Shown: positions 1 to 7,762 of the stretch, piece after piece
Numbering within the stretch: the stretch's first letter is position 1
Layout of the letters: each line of letters begins with the position of its first letter
Source of the DNA: Streptomyces sp. SJL17-4
GTDB lineage: Bacteria; Actinomycetota; Actinomycetes; Streptomycetales; Streptomycetaceae
Length of the DNA stretch: 64,000 bases
Assembly: GCF_036826855.1 (NCBI RefSeq)
Contig: NZ_CP104578.1
Span: forward strand, 4,127,501 to 4,191,500
Direction of reading: 5' to 3'
Program-made: the position numbers and the translations under genes
Notes under the pieces: model-generated
Database searches by the model: none
Seen by the model: the letters and a program-made list of their open reading frames with translations, nothing else
What the model was told of the DNA's origin: nothing

Positions 1-1
1 C

Positions 2-1108
2 AGCGGGCGGGCCATCGACCGGCGCGGGCCCGTGCCGGTCCTGCTGGTCGCCTCGGTCGTCGCCGCCGTGGGTGCGGTGGCGATGGGCTTCGCGTCCAGC
101 GTGCCCGCGGCCGTGGGGGCCGCGGCGCTGCTCGGTGCCGGTACGGCCGTGCTCCAGCCGGCTCTCGCCACGATGATCGTCTGGTGCTCGACGCCCGTCG
201 GACGCACCCGGGCCTTCGCCATGCAGTTCTTCCTGCAGAACCTGGGTCTCGGTGTCGGTGGTCTGATCGGTGGTCTGCTGGTCGACACCAGCCGGCCGGG
301 CAGCTTCATCCTGCTGTTCTCGATCGAGGCGGCGATGTTCCTCGTTCTTGCGGCGGTCGTCGGGACCGTGCGGATGCCGGGCTCCCCGGCGTTCCAGGGC
401 GCCCGTCCCTCCGAGGGCGGCAAGGGCGGCGGCGTCCGCGCGCTGCTCGGGCACAAGGCCATGGTGCAGCTGTGCGTCCTCGGCTTCGTCCTCTTCTTCG
501 CCTGCTACGGACAGTTCGAGTCGGGTCTCGCCGCGTACGGCACCGAGGCCGCCGGCATCCAGCCCTCCACGCTCGGTATGGCGCTGGCCGCCAACACCGC
601 GGTGATCGTGGCCGCTCAGTTCCTGGTGCTGAGGTTCGTCGAGCGCCGCAAGCGGACCCGGGTGATCGCGGCCGTCGGTCTGATCTGGACCGTGGCCTGG
701 CTGATCGCCGGGTACGCGGGACTCGGGCACGGCAGCCAGGCCATGGCGACGGCGGCCTTCGTCTCCACGTACGCCCTGTTCGGGCTCGGTGAGGCGATGC
801 TGTCGCCGACCGTGGCCCCGCTGGTCGCCGATCTGGCGCCGGAGTCGATGGTCGGGCAGTACAACTCGGCCTTCGCGCTGGTCAAGCAGTTGGCGCTGGC
901 CGTCGGGCCGGCCGTGGGCGGGCCCATGGGTGCGGCGCTGCACGGTCCGTACATCGTGACGTTCGTGCTCTTCTCGCTCGGCATCACGTTCCTCGCGGTG
1001 CGACTGGGCAAGCAGCTGACCCCGGAGCAGAACCAGCCGTCGCTCGCCGTGAAGCCGTCCCGGGTCGTGGCGCAGCACCTGCCCGAGAAGGAGACCGCGG
1101 CCGCCTGA
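2..1108 (+). CDS. MFS transporter, 5'-truncated by the window edge
   Basis: Multi-pass membrane protein of the major facilitator superfamily; the substrate cannot be read from sequence. The frame is open from base 2, so the true start lies upstream and only the C-terminal part (about 368 residues) is present. Alternating hydrophobic helices are visible, separated by a basic cytoplasmic loop (ERRKRTR near base 640). A small-residue-rich helix before the end (AVGPAVGGPMGAAL) is typical of the second MFS half. The protein ends in a hydrophilic tail. Its stop lies two bases from the convergent PP2C gene, so the two genes are tail to tail with no room for a separate terminator. A drug or metabolite exporter is the usual annotation for this type, but that is inference. 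Confidence 0.85.
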   Translation, partial: SGRAIDRRGPVPVLLVASVVAAVGAVAMGFASSVPAAVGAAALLGAGTAVLQPALATMIVWCSTPVGRTRAFAMQFFLQNLGLGVGGLIGGLLVDTSRPGSFILLFSIEAAMFLVLAAVVGTVRMPGSPAFQGARPSEGGKGGGVRALLGHKAMVQLCVLGFVLFFACYGQFESGLAAYGTEAAGIQPSTLGMALAANTAVIVAAQFLVLRFVERRKRTRVIAAVGLIWTVAWLIAGYAGLGHGSQAMATAAFVSTYALFGLGEAMLSPTVAPLVADLAPESMVGQYNSAFALVKQLALAVGPAVGGPMGAALHGPYIVTFVLFSLGITFLAVRLGKQLTPEQNQPSLAVKPSRVVAQHLPEKETAAA

Positions 1109-1110
1109 CC

Positions 1111-2763
1111 CTAGTGGTCGGGCAGGGCGAACTCGCACCAGACCGCTTTGCCGCCGCCCGGTGTGCGGCGGCTCCCCCAGGACGAGGCGATCGTCGCGAT
1201 GATCGAGATCCCGCGACCCGCCTCGTCCTCCGTTTCCGCCCTGCGGCGGCGCGGCAGATGGTCGTCGCCGTCCGTGACCTCGATGATCAGTCGGCGGTCG
1301 GTGCGGCGCAGACGGAGCCGCATGGGCGGGGTGCCGTGCTGGAGGGAGTTCGCCACCAGTTCGCTGGTGGCGAGGACGCCCAGGTCGCGCAGTTCGACCG
1401 GGAAGCGCCAGGACGACAGGACCCCGGAGGCGAAGGCACGCGCGCGGGGGGCGGCTTCCACTCCGCCGAGGAGTTCCAGGGCCGCGTTGTGGAAGAGCTC
1501 CGCGTCCGCGCCCTTGCGGGACGGATGCTGGACGACCAGGACGGCCACGTCGTCGTCGTGCTCCGCGGTGACCCCCAGGGAGCGGAGCAGCCGGTCGCAG
1601 ACGACCTGCGGGGTGCCGCTGGCGCCGGAGAGCGCGCGGGCCAGGGCGGCGACGCCCTCGTCGATGTCCTCGCGGCGCCGCTCGACCAGACCGTCGGTGT
1701 AGAGGACGGCGGTCGAGCCGGGAGGCAGGGCGATGGAGCCGGAGGTGTGCAGCCAGCCGCCCGTGCCCAGCGGGGGGCCCGTCGGGTCCTCGGCGCGCCG
1801 GACGCTGCCGTCCTCGTCCCGGACGAGGATCGGGAGGTGGCCCGCGGAGGCGTAGACCAGCTTCCCCTCGTTGGGGTCGTGGATCGCGTACACACAGGTG
1901 GCGATCTGGCTGGCGTCGATCTCTGCGGCGAGGCCGTCGAGGAGCTGGAGCACCTCGTGCGGGGGCAGGTCCAGGCGCGCGTAGGCCCGGACGGCGGTGC
2001 GGAGCTGGCCCATGACGGCGGCGGCGCGCACCCCCCGGCCCATCACGTCGCCGATGACGAGCGCCGTGCGGCCGGCGCCGAGGGTGATCACGTCGTACCA
2101 GTCGCCGCCGACGGCCGCGTCGGTGCCGCCGGGCTGGTAGGTGGCGGCGATCCGCAGGTCGTCGGGCTGCTCCAGGTCCTGCGGGAGCAGCGAGCGCTGG
2201 AGGGTGACGGCGGTCTCGCGGTGGCGGCGCTCGCTGGCCCGCAGCCGCTCGGCGGCCTCCGCGTGGTCGGTGACGTCGGCGGCGTGGACGAGGACTCCGC
2301 CGCCTTCGAGGTGCGCGCTGTCCACGGGCAGGCACGTCACCGTGTACGAGCCGCCGTCCTGGGTGCGGCGGGACTTGACCGTACGCGGCTTGCCGCTGCG
2401 CAGCACCTGGTCCATGAGGGGCAGCAGGCCGAGCTCCTCCGCCTCCGGGCAGGTGTCGGCGACGGGTACGCCCGCGGGGCGGGGGCCGAAGGCGGCGGCA
2501 TAGGCGTCGTTGACGTACGCGATGCGGTGCTCCGGGCCGTACGCGAGGGCGACCAGGCCGGGGAGCCGGCCCAGGAGCTCTCGTACGGAGAAGTCCTCCA
2601 GGGCGGGTACGTCGGCGGGCTCGCCGGTCTCGGGAGCCTCTTGGGCGAGGTGCTCCAGCTGCTGCGCGTACTCACCGCGGGCGGCGGGCACGGAGCCTTC
2701 GGTCCCCCGCGCCGCACGGCGCTGTGTACCGGGGAGCCGGGCGCTCCAACGGGTGAAGTTCAC
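1111..2763 (-). CDS. PAS - PP2C (SpoIIE/RsbU type) phosphatase - HATPase regulator
   Basis: Cytoplasmic serine phosphatase/anti-sigma-like switch protein of 550 residues. A PAS domain (about 60-165) is followed by a PP2C/SpoIIE domain (about 190-415) with metal-site signatures GGDWYD, GDVMGRG and a terminal DDDVAVLV. The C-terminus (about 430-548) is a GHKL ATPase of the RsbW family, with N box ELVANSLQH and a glycine-rich EAGRGI segment. Such fusions are abundant in Streptomyces and are thought to control partner-switching regulation of stress sigma factors, with PAS as the sensor. No target sigma factor is adjacent, so the partner is unknown. The GTG start has only a weak ribosome site upstream (GAGG at poor spacing), so a slightly different start is possible. 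Confidence 0.9.
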   Translation of the reverse strand: MNFTRWSARLPGTQRRAARGTEGSVPAARGEYAQQLEHLAQEAPETGEPADVPALEDFSVRELLGRLPGLVALAYGPEHRIAYVNDAYAAAFGPRPAGVPVADTCPEAEELGLLPLMDQVLRSGKPRTVKSRRTQDGGSYTVTCLPVDSAHLEGGGVLVHAADVTDHAEAAERLRASERRHRETAVTLQRSLLPQDLEQPDDLRIAATYQPGGTDAAVGGDWYDVITLGAGRTALVIGDVMGRGVRAAAVMGQLRTAVRAYARLDLPPHEVLQLLDGLAAEIDASQIATCVYAIHDPNEGKLVYASAGHLPILVRDEDGSVRRAEDPTGPPLGTGGWLHTSGSIALPPGSTAVLYTDGLVERRREDIDEGVAALARALSGASGTPQVVCDRLLRSLGVTAEHDDDVAVLVVQHPSRKGADAELFHNAALELLGGVEAAPRARAFASGVLSSWRFPVELRDLGVLATSELVANSLQHGTPPMRLRLRRTDRRLIIEVTDGDDHLPRRRRAETEDEAGRGISIIATIASSWGSRRTPGGGKAVWCEFALPDH

Positions 2764-2869
2764 GGATCTCTATGCCTCGTGGTGTCGGTGCCGTGCAGAG
2801 TCACGCTGTGCAGGTGTGAGCCCACCTATGGTCACACGTCCAGTGTGGACGAGTGCACTGACAGTGATG

Positions 2870-4234
2870 TCAGGACGACGGCTTGTCGCCGTGGTCGGGT
2901 GGTGGAGCGGCGGCGAGTTCGAATTCGGCGCGGGGGTGTTCCAGCGACCCGAGGGAGACGATCTCCCGTTTGAACAGGCCGGACAGGGTCCATTCTGCGA
3001 GGACCCGGGCCTTGCGGTTGAAGGTGGGCACCCGGCTCAGGTGGTAGGCGCGGTGCATGAACCAGGCCGGGTATCCCTTGAGTTTCCGTCCGTAGACGTG
3101 GGCGACGCCCTTGTGGAGCCCCAGGGAGGCGACGGAGCCGGCGTACGCGTGCGCGTACTCCTTGAGCGGCTGCCCGCGCAGGGAGGCGGCGATGTTCTCG
3201 GCGAGGACCTTGGCCTGGCGGACGGCGTGCTGGGCGTTGGGCGCGCACTCCCTGCCGGGTTCCTCCGAGGTGACGTCGGGGACGGCGGCGGCGTCGCCGG
3301 CCGCCCAGGCGTGGGCGACGCCCTCGACGGCGAGCCCGGCCGTGCAGCGCAGCCGGCCGCGCTCGTTCAGCGGCAGGTCGGTCGCGGCGAGGACGGGGGC
3401 GGGTTTGACGCCCGCGGTCCAGACGACGGTGCGGGTGGGCAGCCTGGTGCCGTCGCTGAGGACGGCGACCCGGTCCTCGCAGGAGTCGAGGCGGGTCTCC
3501 AGGCGTACGTCGATGTTCCGGCCGCGCAGCTCCCGGATGGCGTACCTGCCCATCTCCTCGCCCACCTCGGGCAGGATCCGGTCCGAGGCCTCGACGAGGA
3601 CCCAGCGCAGGTCCTCCGGCTTGACGTTGTGGTAGTACCGCGCCGTGTAGCGGGCCATGTCCTCCAGCTCGGCGAGCGCCTCCACGCCCGCGTACCCCCC
3701 GCCGACGAAGACGAAGGTCAGGGCGGCGTCGCGGATCGAGGGGTCACGGGTCGAAGAGGCGATGTCCATCTGCTCGATGACGTGGTTGCGCAGGCCGATG
3801 GCCTCCTCCACGGTCTTGAAGCCGATGCCGTGGTCGGCGAGCCCGGGGACCGGGAGGGTCCGGGAGACCGAGCCCGGCGCGATGACCAGCTCGTCGTACG
3901 TGAGGTCGACCGCGCCGGTGCCCTCCTCGGCGGTCGCGAGGGTGGAGAGCTTCGCGGTCCGCTTGGCGTGGTCGACGGAGAGGACCTCGCCTATGACGAT
4001 CCGGCAGCGGTCGAGGACCCGGCGGAGCGGCACGACGACATGGCGCGGGGAGATCGAGCCGGCGGCGGCCTCGGGGAGGAACGGCTGGTACGTCATGTAC
4101 GGCTCGGGGGTGACCACCACGATCTCGGCGGCGCCGGCTCTCAGCTCGGCCCTGAGCTGCCGTTGGAGGCGCAGCGCGGTGTACATGCCGACGTAGCCAC
4201 CGCCGACCACGAGAATGCGCGCAGGTTCGGTCAC
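2870..4234 (-). CDS. Type II NADH dehydrogenase (FAD-dependent, NDH-2 family)
   Basis: Membrane-associated flavoprotein that passes electrons from NADH to quinone without proton pumping. The 454-residue protein opens with the FAD-binding GGGYVG motif. It has a second dinucleotide-binding motif (VGGGYAG) for NADH around residue 175, and the FAD-contacting AAGD segment about 300 residues in. The open frame extends about 230 bases further upstream, but that stretch is not conserved-looking. I chose the GTG at 4234 because VTEPARILVVGGG is where family members begin. It is transcribed divergently from the TetR gene at 4571, the arrangement seen around atrA in S. coelicolor. This makes it a plausible AtrA target (inference). 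Confidence 0.88.
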   Translation of the reverse strand: MTEPARILVVGGGYVGMYTALRLQRQLRAELRAGAAEIVVVTPEPYMTYQPFLPEAAAGSISPRHVVVPLRRVLDRCRIVIGEVLSVDHAKRTAKLSTLATAEEGTGAVDLTYDELVIAPGSVSRTLPVPGLADHGIGFKTVEEAIGLRNHVIEQMDIASSTRDPSIRDAALTFVFVGGGYAGVEALAELEDMARYTARYYHNVKPEDLRWVLVEASDRILPEVGEEMGRYAIRELRGRNIDVRLETRLDSCEDRVAVLSDGTRLPTRTVVWTAGVKPAPVLAATDLPLNERGRLRCTAGLAVEGVAHAWAAGDAAAVPDVTSEEPGRECAPNAQHAVRQAKVLAENIAASLRGQPLKEYAHAYAGSVASLGLHKGVAHVYGRKLKGYPAWFMHRAYHLSRVPTFNRKARVLAEWTLSGLFKREIVSLGSLEHPRAEFELAAAPPPDHGDKPSS

Positions 4235-4570
4235 TGTCCCATGACGCACCCCCGTCCGTGGTTTGTCCACAGCCCCGGCAAATTGTGTGACCGGAGGGGT
4301 ACGGAGGCGCGGGGTGGCGCACGAGGCGGGTGTGGGCACAACGGCGCAGGTCAGGACGGTCACGCCGGGTTCGGTGGGGGGTCGGAATCGGGAGTGTTCC
4401 GGTCCTTGCTCCGATCGGGGGGCGCACCGTACGGAACTCCCCCTTCTGAATTGACCCGGACTCAACTATGTTCGTACTTCGTCGGGGTGTCGGATGGGAG
4501 CGCGTGGACCGAAGCGCTCGTCCACCGGAGGCCCCGTTTTCAGGGCGGGGAGTCTCCGGGGGGAGACATC
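4235..4570. promoter_or_regulatory. Divergent promoter region between the NADH dehydrogenase and atrA
   Basis: A 336-base gap holds both promoters and no convincing gene; the open frames across it are extensions or shadows. The stretch just before the atrA side is less GC-rich (around 4440-4490). A purine-rich ribosome site (GGGGAG) lies directly before the 4571 ATG. An imperfect inverted repeat at 4384-4400 is listed separately. I could not assign -10/-35 boxes with confidence. Confidence 0.5.
4384..4400. promoter_or_regulatory. Candidate AtrA/TetR operator (GGAAT-N7-GTTCC)
   Basis: The sequence GGAATCGGGAGTGTTCC is an inverted repeat whose outer C/G extends the arms. It lies about 170 bases upstream of the atrA start. 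It resembles the published AtrA box GGAAT-N5-GTTCC but has a 7-base spacer, so assignment to AtrA itself is tentative. Confidence 0.4.
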
Positions 4571-5401
4571 ATGAGCGGGGGAACGCTTATGCATATTCAG
4601 GATTCACGATGGCAGACGGGCGCCGGGACGGCGACCGTGGACGACGGCCCGCACGCGGGCGTCGGCGGCTCCGAGCGCCACGGCGCACCGGTGACCGGCA
4701 GGTCAGCGCCGCTGCGGGTGGACGCCCAGCGCAATCTGGAGCACGTCCTGCGCGCCGCGCGCGAGGTGTTCGGCGAGCTCGGTTACGGGGCTCCGATGGA
4801 GGACGTGGCACGCCGCGCCCGCGTCGGTGTCGGCACCGTCTACCGCCGCTTCCCGAGCAAGGACGTGCTGGTCAGGCGGATAGCCGAGGAGGAGACCTCC
4901 CGGCTGACCGAGCAGGCACGGGCCGCGCTGGGCCAGGAGGACGAGCCGTGGTCGGCGCTCTCCCGGTTCCTGCGGACCTCGGTCGCCTCGGGCGCGGGCC
5001 GGCTCCTTCCGCCCCAGGTGCTGCGGGTGGGCGTCGACGAGGTCACGGTGCTGCCGCTCGGCGGCGACTCCCAGGACTCCCAGAACTCCCACAACGCCGA
5101 CGACGCGGCGCGGGTGCCGTACCAGCGGGGTGTCGGTGAACCGGGGGACGCGCGCGTGGTCGCACCGCGGGCCGTACCGGCCGAGGAGAGGGACGACGCG
5201 GGCGCCGCGGAGCTCCTCGAGGTGGTCGGCCGGCTGGTCGACCGGGCGCGTGAGGCGGGTGAGCTGCGGACCGACGTGACCGTGGCCGACGTCCTTCTCG
5301 TCATCGCCACGGCCGCCCCGGCGCTGCCGGACGCGGTGCAGCAGGCGGCGGCCTCGACGCGTCTCCTCGACATCCTGCTCGAAGGGCTGCGCTCCCGGTA
5401 G
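4571..5401 (+). CDS. atrA: TetR-family regulator, AtrA orthologue
   Basis: DNA-binding regulator of 276 residues. The N-terminal helix-turn-helix lies at about residues 73-105 (MEDVARRARVGVGTVYRRFPSKDVL, of which the GVGTVYRRF part is the TetR hallmark). It is followed by an all-alpha ligand-binding domain. AtrA is known in S. coelicolor and S. griseus as an activator of antibiotic pathway regulators (actII-ORF4, strR) and of nagE2. The identification rests on sequence type plus the divergent NADH dehydrogenase and the downstream ECF sigma and AfsR-like genes. ATG 4571 has a good ribosome site (GGGGAG). An alternative ATG at 4589 would start MHIQDS. The ligand domain has a Gln/Ser/Asn-rich insert near residues 172-182 (QDSQNSHNA). 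Confidence 0.85.
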   Translation: MSGGTLMHIQDSRWQTGAGTATVDDGPHAGVGGSERHGAPVTGRSAPLRVDAQRNLEHVLRAAREVFGELGYGAPMEDVARRARVGVGTVYRRFPSKDVLVRRIAEEETSRLTEQARAALGQEDEPWSALSRFLRTSVASGAGRLLPPQVLRVGVDEVTVLPLGGDSQDSQNSHNADDAARVPYQRGVGEPGDARVVAPRAVPAEERDDAGAAELLEVVGRLVDRAREAGELRTDVTVADVLLVIATAAPALPDAVQQAAASTRLLDILLEGLRSR

Positions 5402-5608
5402 GAGTCGGCTGCCGCGCCCCGGCGCGGGCCGGAGTCTTCGTGGTCCGGGCGGATCAACGAACATGACACGAACGTGTGAGCGGTTACGCCCGGATACACG
5501 AAGTCGCCCCGGATGAGTGGTAAGTGGACGCGGCGCTTCGGCGTGCCCGCGCTCTGTGGCAGGCTTGGCCGGTGTTCGGGTCCGAGCGTGCGTACGGGGG
5601 CTTCCGCG

Positions 5609-7762
5609 ATGAGCGGTGACAGTCGGGACGAGCCGCTGGGCGGCCCCGCCGAGGCGGGGGGCCTGCCCTCCCGGCAGGTGCCGAGCCAAGGTGGGCCGGG
5701 AGGCCTCGCCGGCGCGCCGGACACAGCCGGGGCCGTGGGTTCGGGTTCGGCCGGAGCTGGTGCCGTGGGTTCGGGTTCGGCCGGAGCTGGTGCCGTGGGT
5801 TCGGCCGGGGCCGGGGGCGCCGTCGGACCGCTCGACCCGAGCGTGCCGCAGCAGCGCGAGGTCAAGACCTCCGGGTGGGGCGCCGGTTCCGGAACGAGTG
5901 CCGGGTTCGACGCGACCGGGGCCGGTACCGCCACCGAGGACGACCCGGACCACGACACCGAGCACGACACCGAGCACGAACCCGAGCACGACACCGTCCT
6001 TCCGCCGCCCGTCGAACTGCCGCCCTCCGACTCCGAGCTCGTCCAGCTCATGCGGGAGGGCGACGACTCCGCGTACGAGGAACTGTTCCGCCGGCACTCC
6101 GACGCCGTGCGCCGGTACGCCAGGACCTGCTGCCGGGACGCCCACACCGCCGACGACCTGACCGCCGAGGTCTTCGCCCGCACCCTCCAGGCCGTCCGCG
6201 GCGGAGCCGGGCCCGAACAGGCCGTACGCGCCTATCTGATGACCACCGTCCGGCGCGTCGCCGCGAGCTGGACGAAGACCCAGAAGCGAGAACACCTCGT
6301 CGAGGACTTCGCGGTGTTCGCGGCCGAGGCCGCCCGCGCCTCCGAGGTCTCCGACCAGAACGCTTCCTTCGGGGCGGGCCTCGACCTCGGCGCCGACGTC
6401 CTGGCCATGCACGAGGCCGAGCAGTCGCTCGCCATGCAGGCCTTCCGCTCGCTGCCCGAGCGCTGGCAGGCCGTGCTGTGGCACACCACCGTCGAGGAGG
6501 AGTCCCCCAGCGAGGTCGCACCGCTCTTCGGCCTGACCGCCAACGCCACGGCCGTCCTCGCCAGCCGCGCCCGCGAAGGCCTCAAGCAGGCCTACCTCCA
6601 GGCCCACGTCAGCCAGTCCCTGACGGCCGGCGGCGACTGCGCCCGGTACGCCGACCGGCTCGGCGCCTACGCGCGCGGTGGCCTGCGGATGCGCGCCGAA
6701 CGCGGACTGCGCAAGCACCTGGACGAGTGCGCCAAGTGCCGGCTCGCCGCCGGTGAGCTGGCCCATGTCAACGCCGGGATCCCCGCGCTGCTCCCGGTCG
6801 CCGTCATCGGCTGGTTCGCCGCCGGGTACTCGCTCAAGGCCGCCGGCGTCGTCGCCGGTGGCGCCGTCGGCGCGGGTGCGGCCGGTGCCGCGGCCGCCGC
6901 CACCGGCTCCTCGGGCGGTGCGGCATCCGGAGGCGCCGCCGCCGAGGGGCTCGGCGCGCCCGCGAAGGCCGGTATCGCGGCCGCCGTGGCCGTCGCCGCG
7001 GCCGCCGGACTCGTCTGGGCCATGGCCGGGGACCCTCAGCCGGTGGCCGCGCCCAAGCCCACCCAGCCCGTCGTCACCCCCGTCGTACCGGCGGAGCCCG
7101 CGCCGCCGCCGAAGCCGACGCCGAAGCCCGTACCGCCGCCCCCGCCCGTGACGTCCGAGCCGCCGGCGCCCACGCCGACGCCGACCCCCACGCCCCCTCC
7201 CGCGAAGCCCACGCCGAAGCCGACGCCGCCGCCGAAGCCCAGACCCACGCCGACGCCCACGCCCACGCCGACGCCCAGTCCCGAGAAGCCCTCGCCCAAG
7301 CCGGCGCCCCCGCCCGCCCCGCCGAGCGTCTACCAGGTCAACCAGCTGGACTACGGGATCTTCGGCGACGGCACCGAGCCCGAGGTCGACCTCTCCGACA
7401 GCAGCTGGATGTGGCAGCGCGACAACCTGTCCATCGGCGGCACCCCGTACGCGCACGGAGTGAGCGTCCACGCGCCCTCGTCCCTGCTGATCAACCTCAA
7501 CCGGCAGTGCACGAGTTACGACGCGATCGTCGGCGTCGACGACCTGAGCGCCCTGCTCGGCGTAGGCGGCGTCCGGTTCTCCGTGTACGGGGACGAGGAG
7601 CGGCTCTGGCGCTCCGACGTGGTCCGGCCCGGCGACCCGCCGGTCCCGGTGCACGTCGACATCTCCGGCCTCAGCATGATCCGGCTCGTGGTGGAGGAGC
7701 ACACGCCGTTCGGGCGGACCGCGGTCGCCGACTGGGCGCAGTCCGGGATCAGCTGCTCCTGA
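5609..7762 (+). CDS. ECF sigma factor fused to zinc finger, membrane segment and NPCBM carbohydrate-binding domain
   Basis: A 717-residue multidomain sigma factor. After a low-complexity acidic N-terminus it has region sigma-2 (about 142-200, LVQLMREGDDSAYEELF) and sigma-4 (about 277-335, FRSLPERWQAVLW). An anti-sigma-like zinc finger follows (HLDECAKC, about 370), then hydrophobic segments (about 391-425 and 456-474). Next come a Pro/Thr/Lys-rich spacer (about 480-570) and a C-terminal NPCBM domain (about 575-717). The layout suggests a membrane-tethered sigma factor whose extracellular part binds sugar. Such C-terminally extended ECFs occur in actinobacteria. The open frame starts at 5513, but the ATG at 5609 has a GGGGG ribosome site at good spacing. 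The gene follows atrA on the same strand and overlaps the convergent AfsR-like gene by 14 bases. Confidence 0.85.
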   Translation: MSGDSRDEPLGGPAEAGGLPSRQVPSQGGPGGLAGAPDTAGAVGSGSAGAGAVGSGSAGAGAVGSAGAGGAVGPLDPSVPQQREVKTSGWGAGSGTSAGFDATGAGTATEDDPDHDTEHDTEHEPEHDTVLPPPVELPPSDSELVQLMREGDDSAYEELFRRHSDAVRRYARTCCRDAHTADDLTAEVFARTLQAVRGGAGPEQAVRAYLMTTVRRVAASWTKTQKREHLVEDFAVFAAEAARASEVSDQNASFGAGLDLGADVLAMHEAEQSLAMQAFRSLPERWQAVLWHTTVEEESPSEVAPLFGLTANATAVLASRAREGLKQAYLQAHVSQSLTAGGDCARYADRLGAYARGGLRMRAERGLRKHLDECAKCRLAAGELAHVNAGIPALLPVAVIGWFAAGYSLKAAGVVAGGAVGAGAAGAAAAATGSSGGAASGGAAAEGLGAPAKAGIAAAVAVAAAAGLVWAMAGDPQPVAAPKPTQPVVTPVVPAEPAPPPKPTPKPVPPPPPVTSEPPAPTPTPTPTPPPAKPTPKPTPPPKPRPTPTPTPTPTPSPEKPSPKPAPPPAPPSVYQVNQLDYGIFGDGTEPEVDLSDSSWMWQRDNLSIGGTPYAHGVSVHAPSSLLINLNRQCTSYDAIVGVDDLSALLGVGGVRFSVYGDEERLWRSDVVRPGDPPVPVHVDISGLSMIRLVVEEHTPFGRTAVADWAQSGISCS
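5734..5814 (+). repeat. 30-bp tandem repeat inside the ECF sigma gene, about 2.6 copies
   Basis: The unit GCCGTGGGTTCGGGTTCGGC plus CGGAGCTGGT is repeated twice exactly, with a partial third copy. It encodes AVGSGSAGAG in the N-terminal linker. Exact copies at the DNA level point to recent slippage, so its length probably varies between strains. Confidence 0.85.

Noticed and set aside
4571..4589. ATG 4589 as the atrA start
   Set aside because: Possible, but ATG 4571 has the clear GGGGAG ribosome site; the alternative is noted in the gene entry.
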